Assembly: GCA_947071285.1 (NCBI GenBank)
Contig: CAMTFK010000285.1
Coordinates: 1-5,052 of the forward strand
Reading direction: 5' to 3'
Source of the DNA: an uncultured Bacteroides sp.
Lineage (GTDB): Bacteria > Bacteroidota > Bacteroidia > Bacteroidales > Bacteroidaceae
Length of the DNA stretch: 5,052 nt
The translations under genes and the position numbers were made by a program. Shown in pieces: positions 1-5,052 of the stretch (position 1 is its first letter; each line of letters starts with the position of its first letter). The notes below the pieces were generated by a model, which worked only from the letters and a program-made list of their open reading frames with translations, ran no database searches and was not told the origin of the DNA.

Positions 1-22
1 GGTAGCTCGTAGCTCGTTACTT
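1..22. repeat. Heptad tandem repeat after the efflux gene, cut by window edge
   Basis: Read on the minus strand, this stretch is three 7-bp units: AAGTAAC at 22-16, then GAGCTAC at 15-9 and again at 8-2. It starts just past the hairpin that follows the TolC-family gene and continues out of the window. The unit matches the AAGCTAC/GAGTTAC heptads found between hisC and hisB at 2972-3002, so both belong to one repeat family. At the hisC-hisB junction the same heptads form one arm of an inverted repeat. A second arm may therefore lie beyond the left edge, but that is inference. Confidence 0.7.
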
Positions 23-48
23 AATTTAGCGGCAAAGCCGCTAAATTA
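22..48 (-). terminator. Hairpin after the TolC-family gene, possible terminator
   Basis: A perfect 12-bp inverted repeat (22-33 with 37-48) has a 3-nt loop and a GC core, AGCGGC pairing with GCCGCT. It begins 4 bp after the stop codon of the efflux gene. The position and compact stem fit an intrinsic terminator. However, no T-run follows the stem on the minus strand; there are only the A/T bases at the foot of the stem itself. The symmetric A/T base could make it weakly bidirectional, or it may only stabilise the mRNA 3' end. If termination is weak, further efflux genes downstream could be co-transcribed. Confidence 0.5.
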
Positions 49-52
49 TCAT

Positions 53-1546
53 TTACCCCCTCACAATGTCTTCAAAGTCAGCCTCCAGCTCGCAATTACG
101 TTCAAAATCCCAAAGCGTCAGACTGCGGATCTGGTAGAAATAATACCAATAGTAGTAAAGCTCGGAAATATGCTTCTGCTTTGCCGCATCTTTCGAGTTT
201 TGTGCATCATTCAGGTCCAGCGTACTGATTTGACCTATCAAAAAGGTTTCCACACTGGTTTTATAGCGTTTCTCAGCAATGCCGTCGGCCTCCTGGGCAA
301 TGTCAAGCTGTTGCGCCTGATTGTTGAAGTTAGCTACCAACAGGAAAATGTCCTGGTTGAAGTTCATCTGTTCCTGGCGGATTTTGGAAAGTACCACTTC
401 ACGGTTACTCTTTGCCACACGCACCTTTCCGCGACGCTTTCCCCAGTCCAGTATAGGAATCTTGACGCCCACCTGCACAATCTGGTTATCGAGCAGATTC
501 TCGTAAGAAGATGTAAGGGTTCTGTCCTGCCCCGTATATCCCACACTTGCAAAAAGGTCGATACTACGCAGGTTTCCGCGAGCCGTGGCTACTTCAAAAT
601 CAGCTTCCAACTGGCGTCGGCGAATATTCTGCGCAAACGAGTTACGTTCCAACGCTTTGTTCAACACAAGATTATATTCCATCTTTATATCCGGTGCAGA
701 TTCCGGCAACATCGGATTCAGGTTTTCATCTTCCGACAGTCCGAGGAACGAACGTAACTGGAACATTTTCGCATTCAGGTCACTTTCCGCTTCCGTCACG
801 TCCGCCTTGCCCTGCAACGCATTCAGTTTCAACTGCAACAGGTCATTTTCTGAGATTTGTCCCATTTTGCGTTTAGCTATCGCCACTTCATACAGGCGGT
901 CGGCATTCATTTTATTCTGACGGGCAGTATTCAGATTCTCCTTTGCCAGCAACAAGTTGAAGAAATAGGTGATAGTCGTCATCGTCACCCGTTCCGTAGC
1001 AGTGATGAAGGCGGCTTTTGCTTCGGCATATCTTACAGGCTCAATGCGACGGTTCCATTTCAGGCTGTTCACTCCGAAGATAGGTTGCGTCAATTCAAGG
1101 CTGACGGGAACGGACATGAAACGTTTATCCCCTCCGGAGCCCAATTGCTTGATATATTCAAGTGAAGACGCGAGTGACAGTTTACCGCCCGTGAACCATA
1201 AGTTCTGGTCGACGGAGAGAGTACCCGAAAGTCCCAGTGTATTGTTACGCACGAAAGAGTAGGAACCGTCCGAGTTCTGATAGCGGCTATAAGATTTATT
1301 GTAATTGGGCAATGTACCGTTGAGGTTTACTTCCGGCAACAAGTCCGCACGGAAAGTACGATATTCCCAGTAGGCAGTTTTCAGTTCGTTCAGTGCTACG
1401 GCAGCATCCACTGACTGGGTACGTGCCAAAGCTATCGCTTCATTTAAAGTGATAAGACGTTCACGTTCGTTTGTCAATGTATCGTTCTGTGCAAAAGCGG
1501 CGAACGGAAATAGCATCCAAGCTGCGAGTAAAATATTCCTTTTCAT
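53..1546 (-). CDS. TolC-family outer membrane efflux protein
   Basis: This 497-aa protein is predicted to be the outer-membrane channel of a tripartite efflux or secretion pump, working with a periplasmic adaptor (HlyD type) and an inner-membrane transporter. Residues 1-19 form a signal peptide: KR near the N-terminus, a hydrophobic core, and an AFA|Q cleavage site. The mature part shows the two-fold TolC pattern of long Ala/Leu/Gln/Asn-rich helices. These include roughly 33-65, 170-225 with a following coiled stretch to 270, and 300-325 with 375-460. Beta-barrel stretches lie near 100-155 and 328-368, the latter ending in the PILDWGKRRGKV segment typical of this family. The end (LTLWDFE plus about 15 residues) is the usual Bacteroidetes form. 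The start ATG is preceded by an A/T-rich leader without a Shine-Dalgarno site. It has its own sigma-54-type promoter at 1573-1592. The substrate cannot be told from sequence. No transporter or adaptor gene is inside the window; they would be expected to the left. Confidence 0.92.
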   Translation of the reverse strand: MKRNILLAAWMLFPFAAFAQNDTLTNERERLITLNEAIALARTQSVDAAVALNELKTAYWEYRTFRADLLPEVNLNGTLPNYNKSYSRYQNSDGSYSFVRNNTLGLSGTLSVDQNLWFTGGKLSLASSLEYIKQLGSGGDKRFMSVPVSLELTQPIFGVNSLKWNRRIEPVRYAEAKAAFITATERVTMTTITYFFNLLLAKENLNTARQNKMNADRLYEVAIAKRKMGQISENDLLQLKLNALQGKADVTEAESDLNAKMFQLRSFLGLSEDENLNPMLPESAPDIKMEYNLVLNKALERNSFAQNIRRRQLEADFEVATARGNLRSIDLFASVGYTGQDRTLTSSYENLLDNQIVQVGVKIPILDWGKRRGKVRVAKSNREVVLSKIRQEQMNFNQDIFLLVANFNNQAQQLDIAQEADGIAEKRYKTSVETFLIGQISTLDLNDAQNSKDAAKQKHISELYYYWYYFYQIRSLTLWDFERNCELEADFEDIVRG

Positions 1547-1572
1547 GTTTATCTAAAAATTGTTATAAACTG

Positions 1573-1592
1573 AAAAGCAAAGAGTGTGCCAA
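1573..1592 (-). promoter_or_regulatory. Sigma-54 (RpoN) promoter of the efflux gene
   Basis: The minus strand reads TTGGCAC ACTCT TTGCT. The known sigma-54 consensus is YTGGCAC-N5-TTGCW, so every conserved base is present except the G often found just after GGCAC. The invariant GG (plus positions 1589-1590) and GC (1577-1578) are separated by exactly 10 bp, as the family requires. Taking the C at 1577 as -12 puts the start of transcription near 1565, giving a leader of about 19 nt before the ATG at 1546. Sigma-54 promoters cannot open without an AAA+ activator bound upstream, and two fitting sites are present at 1623-1661. No convincing Bacteroides housekeeping promoter (TTTG with TAnnTTTG) was found in this gap. 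Confidence 0.8.
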
Positions 1593-1602
1593 AGCGACAG
1601 AA

Positions 1603-1613
1603 GCCCTCAGGGC
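1603..1613. promoter_or_regulatory. Short GC-rich palindrome between enhancer and promoter
   Basis: GCCCTCAGGGC is a 5-bp inverted repeat around one central base. It sits between the putative activator sites and the -24 element. Its role is unknown. It does not resemble an IHF site, which would be the usual protein between a sigma-54 enhancer and promoter. It may be chance. Confidence 0.3.
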
Positions 1614-1622
1614 GGGGGTAAG

Positions 1623-1638
1623 TGTTCGTTTTCGGACA
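1623..1638. promoter_or_regulatory. Proximal activator-binding site for the sigma-54 promoter
   Basis: On the minus strand this is TGTCCG AAAA CGAACA, a 16-bp near-palindrome with 5 of 6 arm bases matching. Its centre is about 66 bp upstream of the predicted transcription start, a normal position for an NtrC-type enhancer-binding protein. A related 16-mer lies 23 bp further upstream at 1646-1661, about two helical turns away, so two dimers could bind the same face of the DNA. The identity of the activator is inference. In Bacteroides such TolC/HlyD/ABC loci often encode a sigma-54-dependent response regulator nearby, but none is visible in this window. Confidence 0.6.
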
Positions 1639-1645
1639 GTGGGGA

Positions 1646-1661
1646 TGTCCATTTATGAACG
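1646..1661. promoter_or_regulatory. Distal activator-binding site for the sigma-54 promoter
   Basis: TGTCCATTTATGAACG (plus strand) shares the TGTCC...GAAC frame with the proximal site, 10 of 16 bases when that site is read on the minus strand. It is an imperfect palindrome itself (GTCCAT-TT-ATGAAC, one arm mismatch). Its centre lies about 89 bp upstream of the predicted start. The GGACA at 1634-1638 of the proximal site and the TGTCC at 1646-1650 of this one are exact inverted copies of each other, which links the two sites. It is weaker than the proximal copy. Confidence 0.5.
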
Positions 1662-1666
1662 GTAAT

Positions 1667-1757
1667 TTAGTGATTAAGGGTTAGTGATTAGTGATTAGCA
1701 CCATGCGGCATTACAGCGCAGCCTGCTAATCACTAATCACTAACCCTTAATCACTAA
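1667..1757. repeat. Perfect 34-bp inverted repeat built of 7-bp units (after hisB)
   Basis: The arms 1667-1700 and 1724-1757 are exact reverse complements, enclosing a 23-nt non-repeat loop (1701-1723). Each arm is a tandem heptad array. On the minus strand the first arm reads as TGATTAG-type units, with one divergent unit (GGGTTAG) in the middle. The array begins with the TGA stop codon of hisB (1760-1758), so the stop codon is the first triplet of the first unit. The loop holds a possible inner 4-bp stem (TGCG 1704-1707 with CGCA 1717-1720). As RNA this would be an extremely stable hairpin at the end of the his operon. No T-run follows, so it is not a classical terminator. It could protect the mRNA 3' end or block readthrough towards the sigma-54 unit. 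Confidence 0.9.
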
Positions 1758-2906
1758 TCAAAGCACCCCTTTACTACTCGGTAGTTCAAAATGATAGATA
1801 TCCCGCTTCACGGCCATCTTTATTGCACGTGCCAGTGCTTTGAAAATGCCTTCTATCTTATGATGTTCATTCTGCCCTTCCGCTTTCACATTCAGGTTCA
1901 TCCTGGCGGCATCGCTCAGCGACTTGAAGAAGTGCAAGAACATCTCTGTCGGCATCTCTCCTATCTTCTCGCGATGAAATTCTGCATCCCACACCAGCCA
2001 CGGACGGCCGCCGAAGTCCAGACACACCTGGCAAAGGCAATCATCCATAGTCAGGGCATAGCCATACCGTTCGATGCCACGCTTGTTGCCCAATGCCTGA
2101 TAGATACAGTCGCCTAAGGCAATCGCCGTATCTTCTATCGTATGATGCTCGTCCACTTCCAGGTCACCTTTCACGCGGATGGTCAGGTCCAGTCCGCCAT
2201 GCTTGCCTATTTGTTCCAGCATATGGTCGAAGAAGCCCAGCCCGGTATGTATATCACAGACTCCATTCCCATCCAGATTCAGGGAGACAAAGATATCCGT
2301 CTCTTTCGTTGTACGCCTCACTTCCGCCGTCCGTTCTCCGGCAAAAAGAAATTCGGCTACTTTATCCCAATCTTTCGTAACCAGGGCACACACAGATTCC
2401 AGTCCTTCGCAAGTTGCCGCACCGCCTTCCGATACAGGTTTCAACAACGTGGTGTCATCTTGCAGGAAAATAGCCCGGCATCCCAGATTCTTCGCCAGTT
2501 CCACATCTGTAGGACGGTCACCGATAACGAAGCTGCCCGCCAGGTCATAATCCGGATTATTCAGATATTTGGTCAGCATTCCTGTGCGCGGCTTCCGCGT
2601 GGGCGCATTGTCTTCCGGCATACTGCGGTCAATGAAGATTTCATCAAAGGTGATTCCTTCCCCTTCCAGGGTTTTCATCATCAGATTATGCGCCGGCCAG
2701 AAGGTTTCTTCCGGGAAAGATGTTGTGCCCAGCCCATCCTGGTTGGTTACCATTGCAAACTCAAAATCCAGTTTGCTACGGATAAAGCCGAGGTTACGCA
2801 TCACTTTAGGATAGAATTCCAGCTTTTCCAACGAATCCAACTGGTAGTCGACGGGCGGCTCTATCACCAATGTCCCGTCACGGTCTATAAATAATACTTT
2901 CTTCAT
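1758..2906 (-). CDS. hisB: Bifunctional histidinol-phosphatase / imidazoleglycerol-phosphate dehydratase
   Basis: This 382-aa protein carries two steps of histidine synthesis. The N-terminal HAD phosphatase domain (about 1-165) converts histidinol phosphate to histidinol. It has FIDRDGT with nucleophile D8 and acid/base D10, then VTNQDG (53-58), the RKP lysine K105, and GDRPTD (D130, D134). The C-terminal dehydratase domain (about 194-382) has the two metal-binding repeats DEHHTIEDT (H254, H255, E258) and NEHHKIEG (H348, H349, E352), plus FFDHM (H228) and the conserved PSSKGVL end. It is about 27 residues longer than the E. coli enzyme, mainly through a longer linker around 150-193. The zinc-loop ligands known from E. 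coli HisB (Cys, His, Cys, Cys just before RKP) align without gaps to D93, S95, A101 and T103, so that metal site is absent. It follows hisC after 94 bp filled with a heptad inverted repeat. The stop codon lies inside the next heptad array. Confidence 0.97.
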   Translation of the reverse strand: MKKVLFIDRDGTLVIEPPVDYQLDSLEKLEFYPKVMRNLGFIRSKLDFEFAMVTNQDGLGTTSFPEETFWPAHNLMMKTLEGEGITFDEIFIDRSMPEDNAPTRKPRTGMLTKYLNNPDYDLAGSFVIGDRPTDVELAKNLGCRAIFLQDDTTLLKPVSEGGAATCEGLESVCALVTKDWDKVAEFLFAGERTAEVRRTTKETDIFVSLNLDGNGVCDIHTGLGFFDHMLEQIGKHGGLDLTIRVKGDLEVDEHHTIEDTAIALGDCIYQALGNKRGIERYGYALTMDDCLCQVCLDFGGRPWLVWDAEFHREKIGEMPTEMFLHFFKSLSDAARMNLNVKAEGQNEHHKIEGIFKALARAIKMAVKRDIYHFELPSSKGVL

Positions 2907-2916
2907 AATGTATTTC

Positions 2917-3001
2917 AGCTACAAGCTGCAAGCTACGGGCTACAAGTTGCTACACTGTGATCCGAAAGGCACTTGTAGCTTGTAACTCGTAGCTTGTAGC
3001 T
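2917..3001. repeat. Imperfect 30-bp inverted repeat built of 7-bp units (hisC-hisB junction)
   Basis: Arms 2917-2946 and 2972-3001 are reverse complements at 25 of 30 positions and flank a 25-nt loop (2947-2971). On the minus strand the hisC-side arm is four AAGCTAC-type heptads plus AAG (3002-2972). The hisB-side arm is four CTTGTAG-type heptads (2946-2919). The hisC stop codon TAA (3003-3001) overlaps the first unit. The element fills nearly the whole 94-bp gap and ends 10 bp before the hisB ATG. Arm length and loop size closely match the unrelated-sequence element after hisB. In the transcript it would form a long hairpin between two co-transcribed genes, where it could shift relative hisC and hisB levels through RNA processing. 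That effect is inference. Confidence 0.88.
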
Positions 3002-4038
3002 TAATTATATTTTTCCAGCGCTTCCATCAATTTATCATTCTCCATCCGCGTTCCCACCGTCACACGCAGACAGTTACCGCAAAGTGAAATTGAATTGCGG
3101 TTGCGGACGATGATTCCTTCGCCTACCAGATAATTGTAAATCTTCACCGCATCCGTCACCCGAGCCAGGAAGAAGTTAGCATCCGAGGGGAACACCTCCA
3201 CCGTCAGAGGCAGTTCGGCAAAGCGCTTAGCCAGCTCGTCGCGTTCCTCAATCAGCCTCTTCACCCAACGTTCTATCTCATAATACTTGTGCAACATCTC
3301 TATTGCCTGTTTCTGAGTGAGTTGATTCACATTATAGGGGTATTTTATCTTACTCAGAATACCGATAATATCTGTAGAAGCAAACGCCATTCCCAGACGG
3401 ATAGCTGCACATCCCCATGCTTTAGAAAACGTCTGGAACACCACCAGATTGGGATATTTATCCAATTCCAGCAAGAACGAAGGAGAAGCGGAAAAGTCGC
3501 TGTATGCCTCATCCAGAATCACCAGTCCTTCAAACTCACGCAACACTTTCTCTATTTCGCTGCGCAGCAAGTCATTCCCCGTAGGATTGTTGGGCGAGCA
3601 TAGGAAAATCAGTTTCGTCCGTTCATCCGCAGCCGCCAGCAACTTATCCGCCGAAAACTGAAAATGCTCGTCGAGCAACACCTTGCGATATTCCACATCG
3701 TTCACATCGGCACACACCTGATACATGCCGTAAGTAGGGTCGATAGCCACCACATTATCACGTCCCGGTTCACAAAATGCACGGAACACCAGGTCGATGG
3801 CCTCATCGCTACCGTTTCCCAGGAAAATATGTTCGGGAGCTACTTTCTTAATTTTCGAAAGTTCCGTTTTCAGTTCCCACTGCATCGGGTCGGGATAACG
3901 GTTGTGCGGCAGGTTGTACGGATTCTCGTTAGCATCGAGAAACACCGATGCAACCGCACCTTTATATTCATCACGTGCCGAAGAGTAAGGTTTCAGCTTC
4001 CAGATATTCGGACGGGTCAGTTCTTGCAATGTTTTCAT
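3001..4038 (-). CDS. hisC: Histidinol-phosphate aminotransferase
   Basis: This 345-aa PLP-dependent enzyme (fold type I) transfers an amino group from glutamate to imidazole-acetol phosphate, giving histidinol phosphate. It is a cytosolic dimer in the family. Visible signatures in order are LDANENP (34-40), the substrate-side RYPD (47-50), GNGSDE (74-79, PLP phosphate contact), SPNNPTG (148-154), DEAY (176-179), TFSKAWG with Schiff-base lysine K206, R214 in IRLG, and CLRVTVGT near the end with substrate carboxylate/phosphate-side R325. The length is normal for HisC and no frame break is seen. The ATG is 25 bp after the hisD stop, with only a weak TAGGA at a short distance before it and no upstream in-frame ATG. 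The product of the HisB dehydratase step is its substrate and its own product feeds the HisB phosphatase step, which fits the shared operon. A general aromatic aminotransferase is less likely given the hisD and hisB neighbours. Confidence 0.97.
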   Translation of the reverse strand: MKTLQELTRPNIWKLKPYSSARDEYKGAVASVFLDANENPYNLPHNRYPDPMQWELKTELSKIKKVAPEHIFLGNGSDEAIDLVFRAFCEPGRDNVVAIDPTYGMYQVCADVNDVEYRKVLLDEHFQFSADKLLAAADERTKLIFLCSPNNPTGNDLLRSEIEKVLREFEGLVILDEAYSDFSASPSFLLELDKYPNLVVFQTFSKAWGCAAIRLGMAFASTDIIGILSKIKYPYNVNQLTQKQAIEMLHKYYEIERWVKRLIEERDELAKRFAELPLTVEVFPSDANFFLARVTDAVKIYNYLVGEGIIVRNRNSISLCGNCLRVTVGTRMENDKLMEALEKYN

Positions 4039-4062
4039 AATCCTATCTACGATTGAGTTCGC

Positions 4063-4083
4063 TTTAATTTTTAATTTTCAATT
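4063..4083 (-). repeat. A/T heptad tandem repeat at the hisD 3' end
   Basis: On the minus strand this is three consecutive 7-bp units: AATTGAA, AATTAAA, AATTAAA. It encodes most of the last residues of HisD (LKIKN), and the TAA stop codon (4066-4064) lies in the third unit. Because 7 is not a multiple of 3, repeated units place TAA in successive reading frames. Unlike the other two junctions it has no second arm, so it is not an inverted repeat. Confidence 0.65.
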
Positions 4084-5052
4084 TGCCAAGTCTTACGCTT
4101 ACCGCATTCTTATGTGCATCCAGATGTTCGTTCGCCGCCATTTCTTCAATGGCCGGACCAATATTCTTCATCCCTTCCGGACGGATTTCCTGGAATGTAA
4201 TCTTACGGATAAAACTGTCGAGGCTCACACCACTATACGCTTTCGCATAACCGTTGGTGGGCAGAGTATGATTTGTTCCCGATGCATAGTCTCCGGCACT
4301 TTCCGGTGAGAGCGAACCCAGGAATACAGAACCTGCATTCACCACACGCTCCGCAACCTGCATATAATCCGCAGTCTCCACTATCAGGTGTTCGGGGGCA
4401 TATTCATTCGTCAATTCCAGCGCCTCTTCCATATCCTTCACCACAATGAGCTTACTGTTGGCAAGAGATTTCTCCGCAATTTCCTTACGTGGCAGGAGTT
4501 CCAATTGGCGCTCCACTTCCGCTTTCACAGCCTGCTGCAATGCTTCGGAAGTCGTAATCAGCATAGCCTGACTATCCACACCATGTTCCGCCTGGCTCAG
4601 CAAATCCGCAGCCACAAATACCGGGTCCGCAGTCTCGTCCGCCAGCACTTCCACCTCCGACGGTCCGGCAGGCATATCAATCGCTACGTCACGCAGGCTG
4701 ACCAACTGTTTCGCAGCCGTCACATACTGGTTTCCGGGACCGAATATCTTGTAAACCTTCGGCACACTTTCCGTTCCGTAAGCCATCGAAGCAATGGCCT
4801 GTACGCCGCCTGCCTTGAATATCCGGTTCACACCTGCCACTTGTGCGGCAAAAAGAATGGCGGGATGCACCCGTCCTTCCCTGTCCGGTGGTGTGCAGAG
4901 CACAATCTCCTTGCAACCCGCAATCTTTGCAGGCACAGCCAGCATCAGCACTGTAGAGAACAGAGGAGCCGTTCCTCCGGGAATATACAATCCCACTTTT
5001 TCAATAGCCACCGCCTTTTGCCAGCACGTCACGCCCGGCATGGTTTCCACCT
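4064..5052 (-). CDS. hisD: Histidinol dehydrogenase, N-terminus outside window
   Basis: About 328 residues of the C-terminal part are present; roughly the first 100 of the usual 430 lie beyond the right edge. The enzyme oxidises L-histidinol to histidine in two NAD-dependent steps and needs zinc. Counting from the Val codon at 5050-5048, the sequence shows GLYIPGGTAPLFSTVLML (20-37), GTESVPK and IFGPGN, the signature region IDMPAGPSEVEVLAD (124-138), the LLSQAEHG zinc pair Q153 and H156, the catalytic pair E220-H221 in YAPEHL, zinc ligand D254 in ESAGDYASGTNH, and H313 in AHKNAV. The first codon visible is GTG inside the conserved VETMPGV stretch, so it is not a start. The short C-terminal tail (LKIKN) is encoded by an A/T heptad repeat. 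hisC follows after 25 bp, so the two are surely co-transcribed. Confidence 0.97.
   Translation of the reverse strand, partial: VETMPGVTCWQKAVAIEKVGLYIPGGTAPLFSTVLMLAVPAKIAGCKEIVLCTPPDREGRVHPAILFAAQVAGVNRIFKAGGVQAIASMAYGTESVPKVYKIFGPGNQYVTAAKQLVSLRDVAIDMPAGPSEVEVLADETADPVFVAADLLSQAEHGVDSQAMLITTSEALQQAVKAEVERQLELLPRKEIAEKSLANSKLIVVKDMEEALELTNEYAPEHLIVETADYMQVAERVVNAGSVFLGSLSPESAGDYASGTNHTLPTNGYAKAYSGVSLDSFIRKITFQEIRPEGMKNIGPAIEEMAANEHLDAHKNAVSVRLGKLKIKN

Noticed and set aside
170..757. 195-codon open frame on the plus strand
   Set aside because: It lies wholly antisense to the TolC-family gene, has no recognisable domain and an unusual composition. It is a shadow of the real coding frame.
1547..1600. 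Bacteroides housekeeping-type promoter (TTTG and TAnnTTTG)
   Set aside because: Two TTTG words occur but only 12 bp apart, and no TAnnTTTG lies at the needed 19-21 bp spacing. The sigma-54 match explains the same bases much better.
1667..1757. CRISPR-like array
   Set aside because: The repeat units are 7 bp with no spacers, and the two blocks are inverted. There are no regular 25-40 bp repeats or cas genes.
2142..2894. 250-codon open frame on the plus strand
   Set aside because: It is fully antisense to hisB, whose domains and catalytic motifs are intact. The translation shows no domain and looks like a reverse-frame artefact.
2907..3000. Histidine attenuator or riboswitch before hisB
   Set aside because: There is no His-rich leader peptide and no known aptamer pattern. 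The sequence is explained by heptad repeats.
4039..4063. Regulatory element or small gene between hisD and hisC
   Set aside because: Only 25 bp remain, with a weak purine-rich stretch before the hisC ATG. Nothing else is visible.
5048..5050. Possible GTG start for hisD at the right edge
   Set aside because: The codon lies in a conserved internal stretch of histidinol dehydrogenase (before GLYIPGG), and about 100 N-terminal residues are still missing. The gene simply runs off the window.

Overview
The window looks like chromosomal DNA from a Bacteroides-type bacterium (order Bacteroidales). The reasons are the HisD, HisC and bifunctional HisB sequences, weak or absent Shine-Dalgarno sites with A/T-rich leaders, and a TolC-family porin with the Bacteroidetes-style ending (LTLWDFE). 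All four genes lie on the minus strand, so the window reads from right to left. No plus-strand gene is supported.

Layout in transcription order: the 3' part of hisD (histidinol dehydrogenase, cut by the window edge, 5052-4064), then hisC (histidinol-phosphate aminotransferase, 4038-3001), then hisB (bifunctional histidinol-phosphatase / imidazoleglycerol-phosphate dehydratase, 2906-1758). These three catalyse steps 10 plus 9, 8, and 7 plus... more exactly HisB does the dehydratase and phosphatase steps, HisC the transamination between them, and HisD the last two oxidations to histidine. They are very probably one operon, with hisG expected upstream outside the window. A separate gene for a TolC-like outer-membrane efflux protein follows (1546-53).

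The 211-bp gap between hisB and the efflux gene is the most informative non-coding stretch. Next to hisB it holds a perfect 34-bp inverted repeat. Next to the efflux gene it holds a textbook sigma-54 (RpoN) promoter with exact GG-N10-GC spacing, and two near-palindromes 23 bp apart at about -66 and -89, where an NtrC-type activator would bind. The efflux gene therefore appears to have its own activator-dependent promoter and is not simply the last gene of the his operon.

A second theme runs through the window. All four gene 3' ends carry tandem repeats with a 7-bp period, of three different sequence families: AATTAAA at the end of hisD, AAGCTAC after hisC and after the efflux gene, and TGATTAG after hisB. 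In two junctions the heptads form long inverted repeats around a 23-25 nt non-repeat loop. In hisD and hisB the stop codon itself lies inside the repeat, and in hisC it overlaps it. This shared architecture is the best candidate here for an under-described element.
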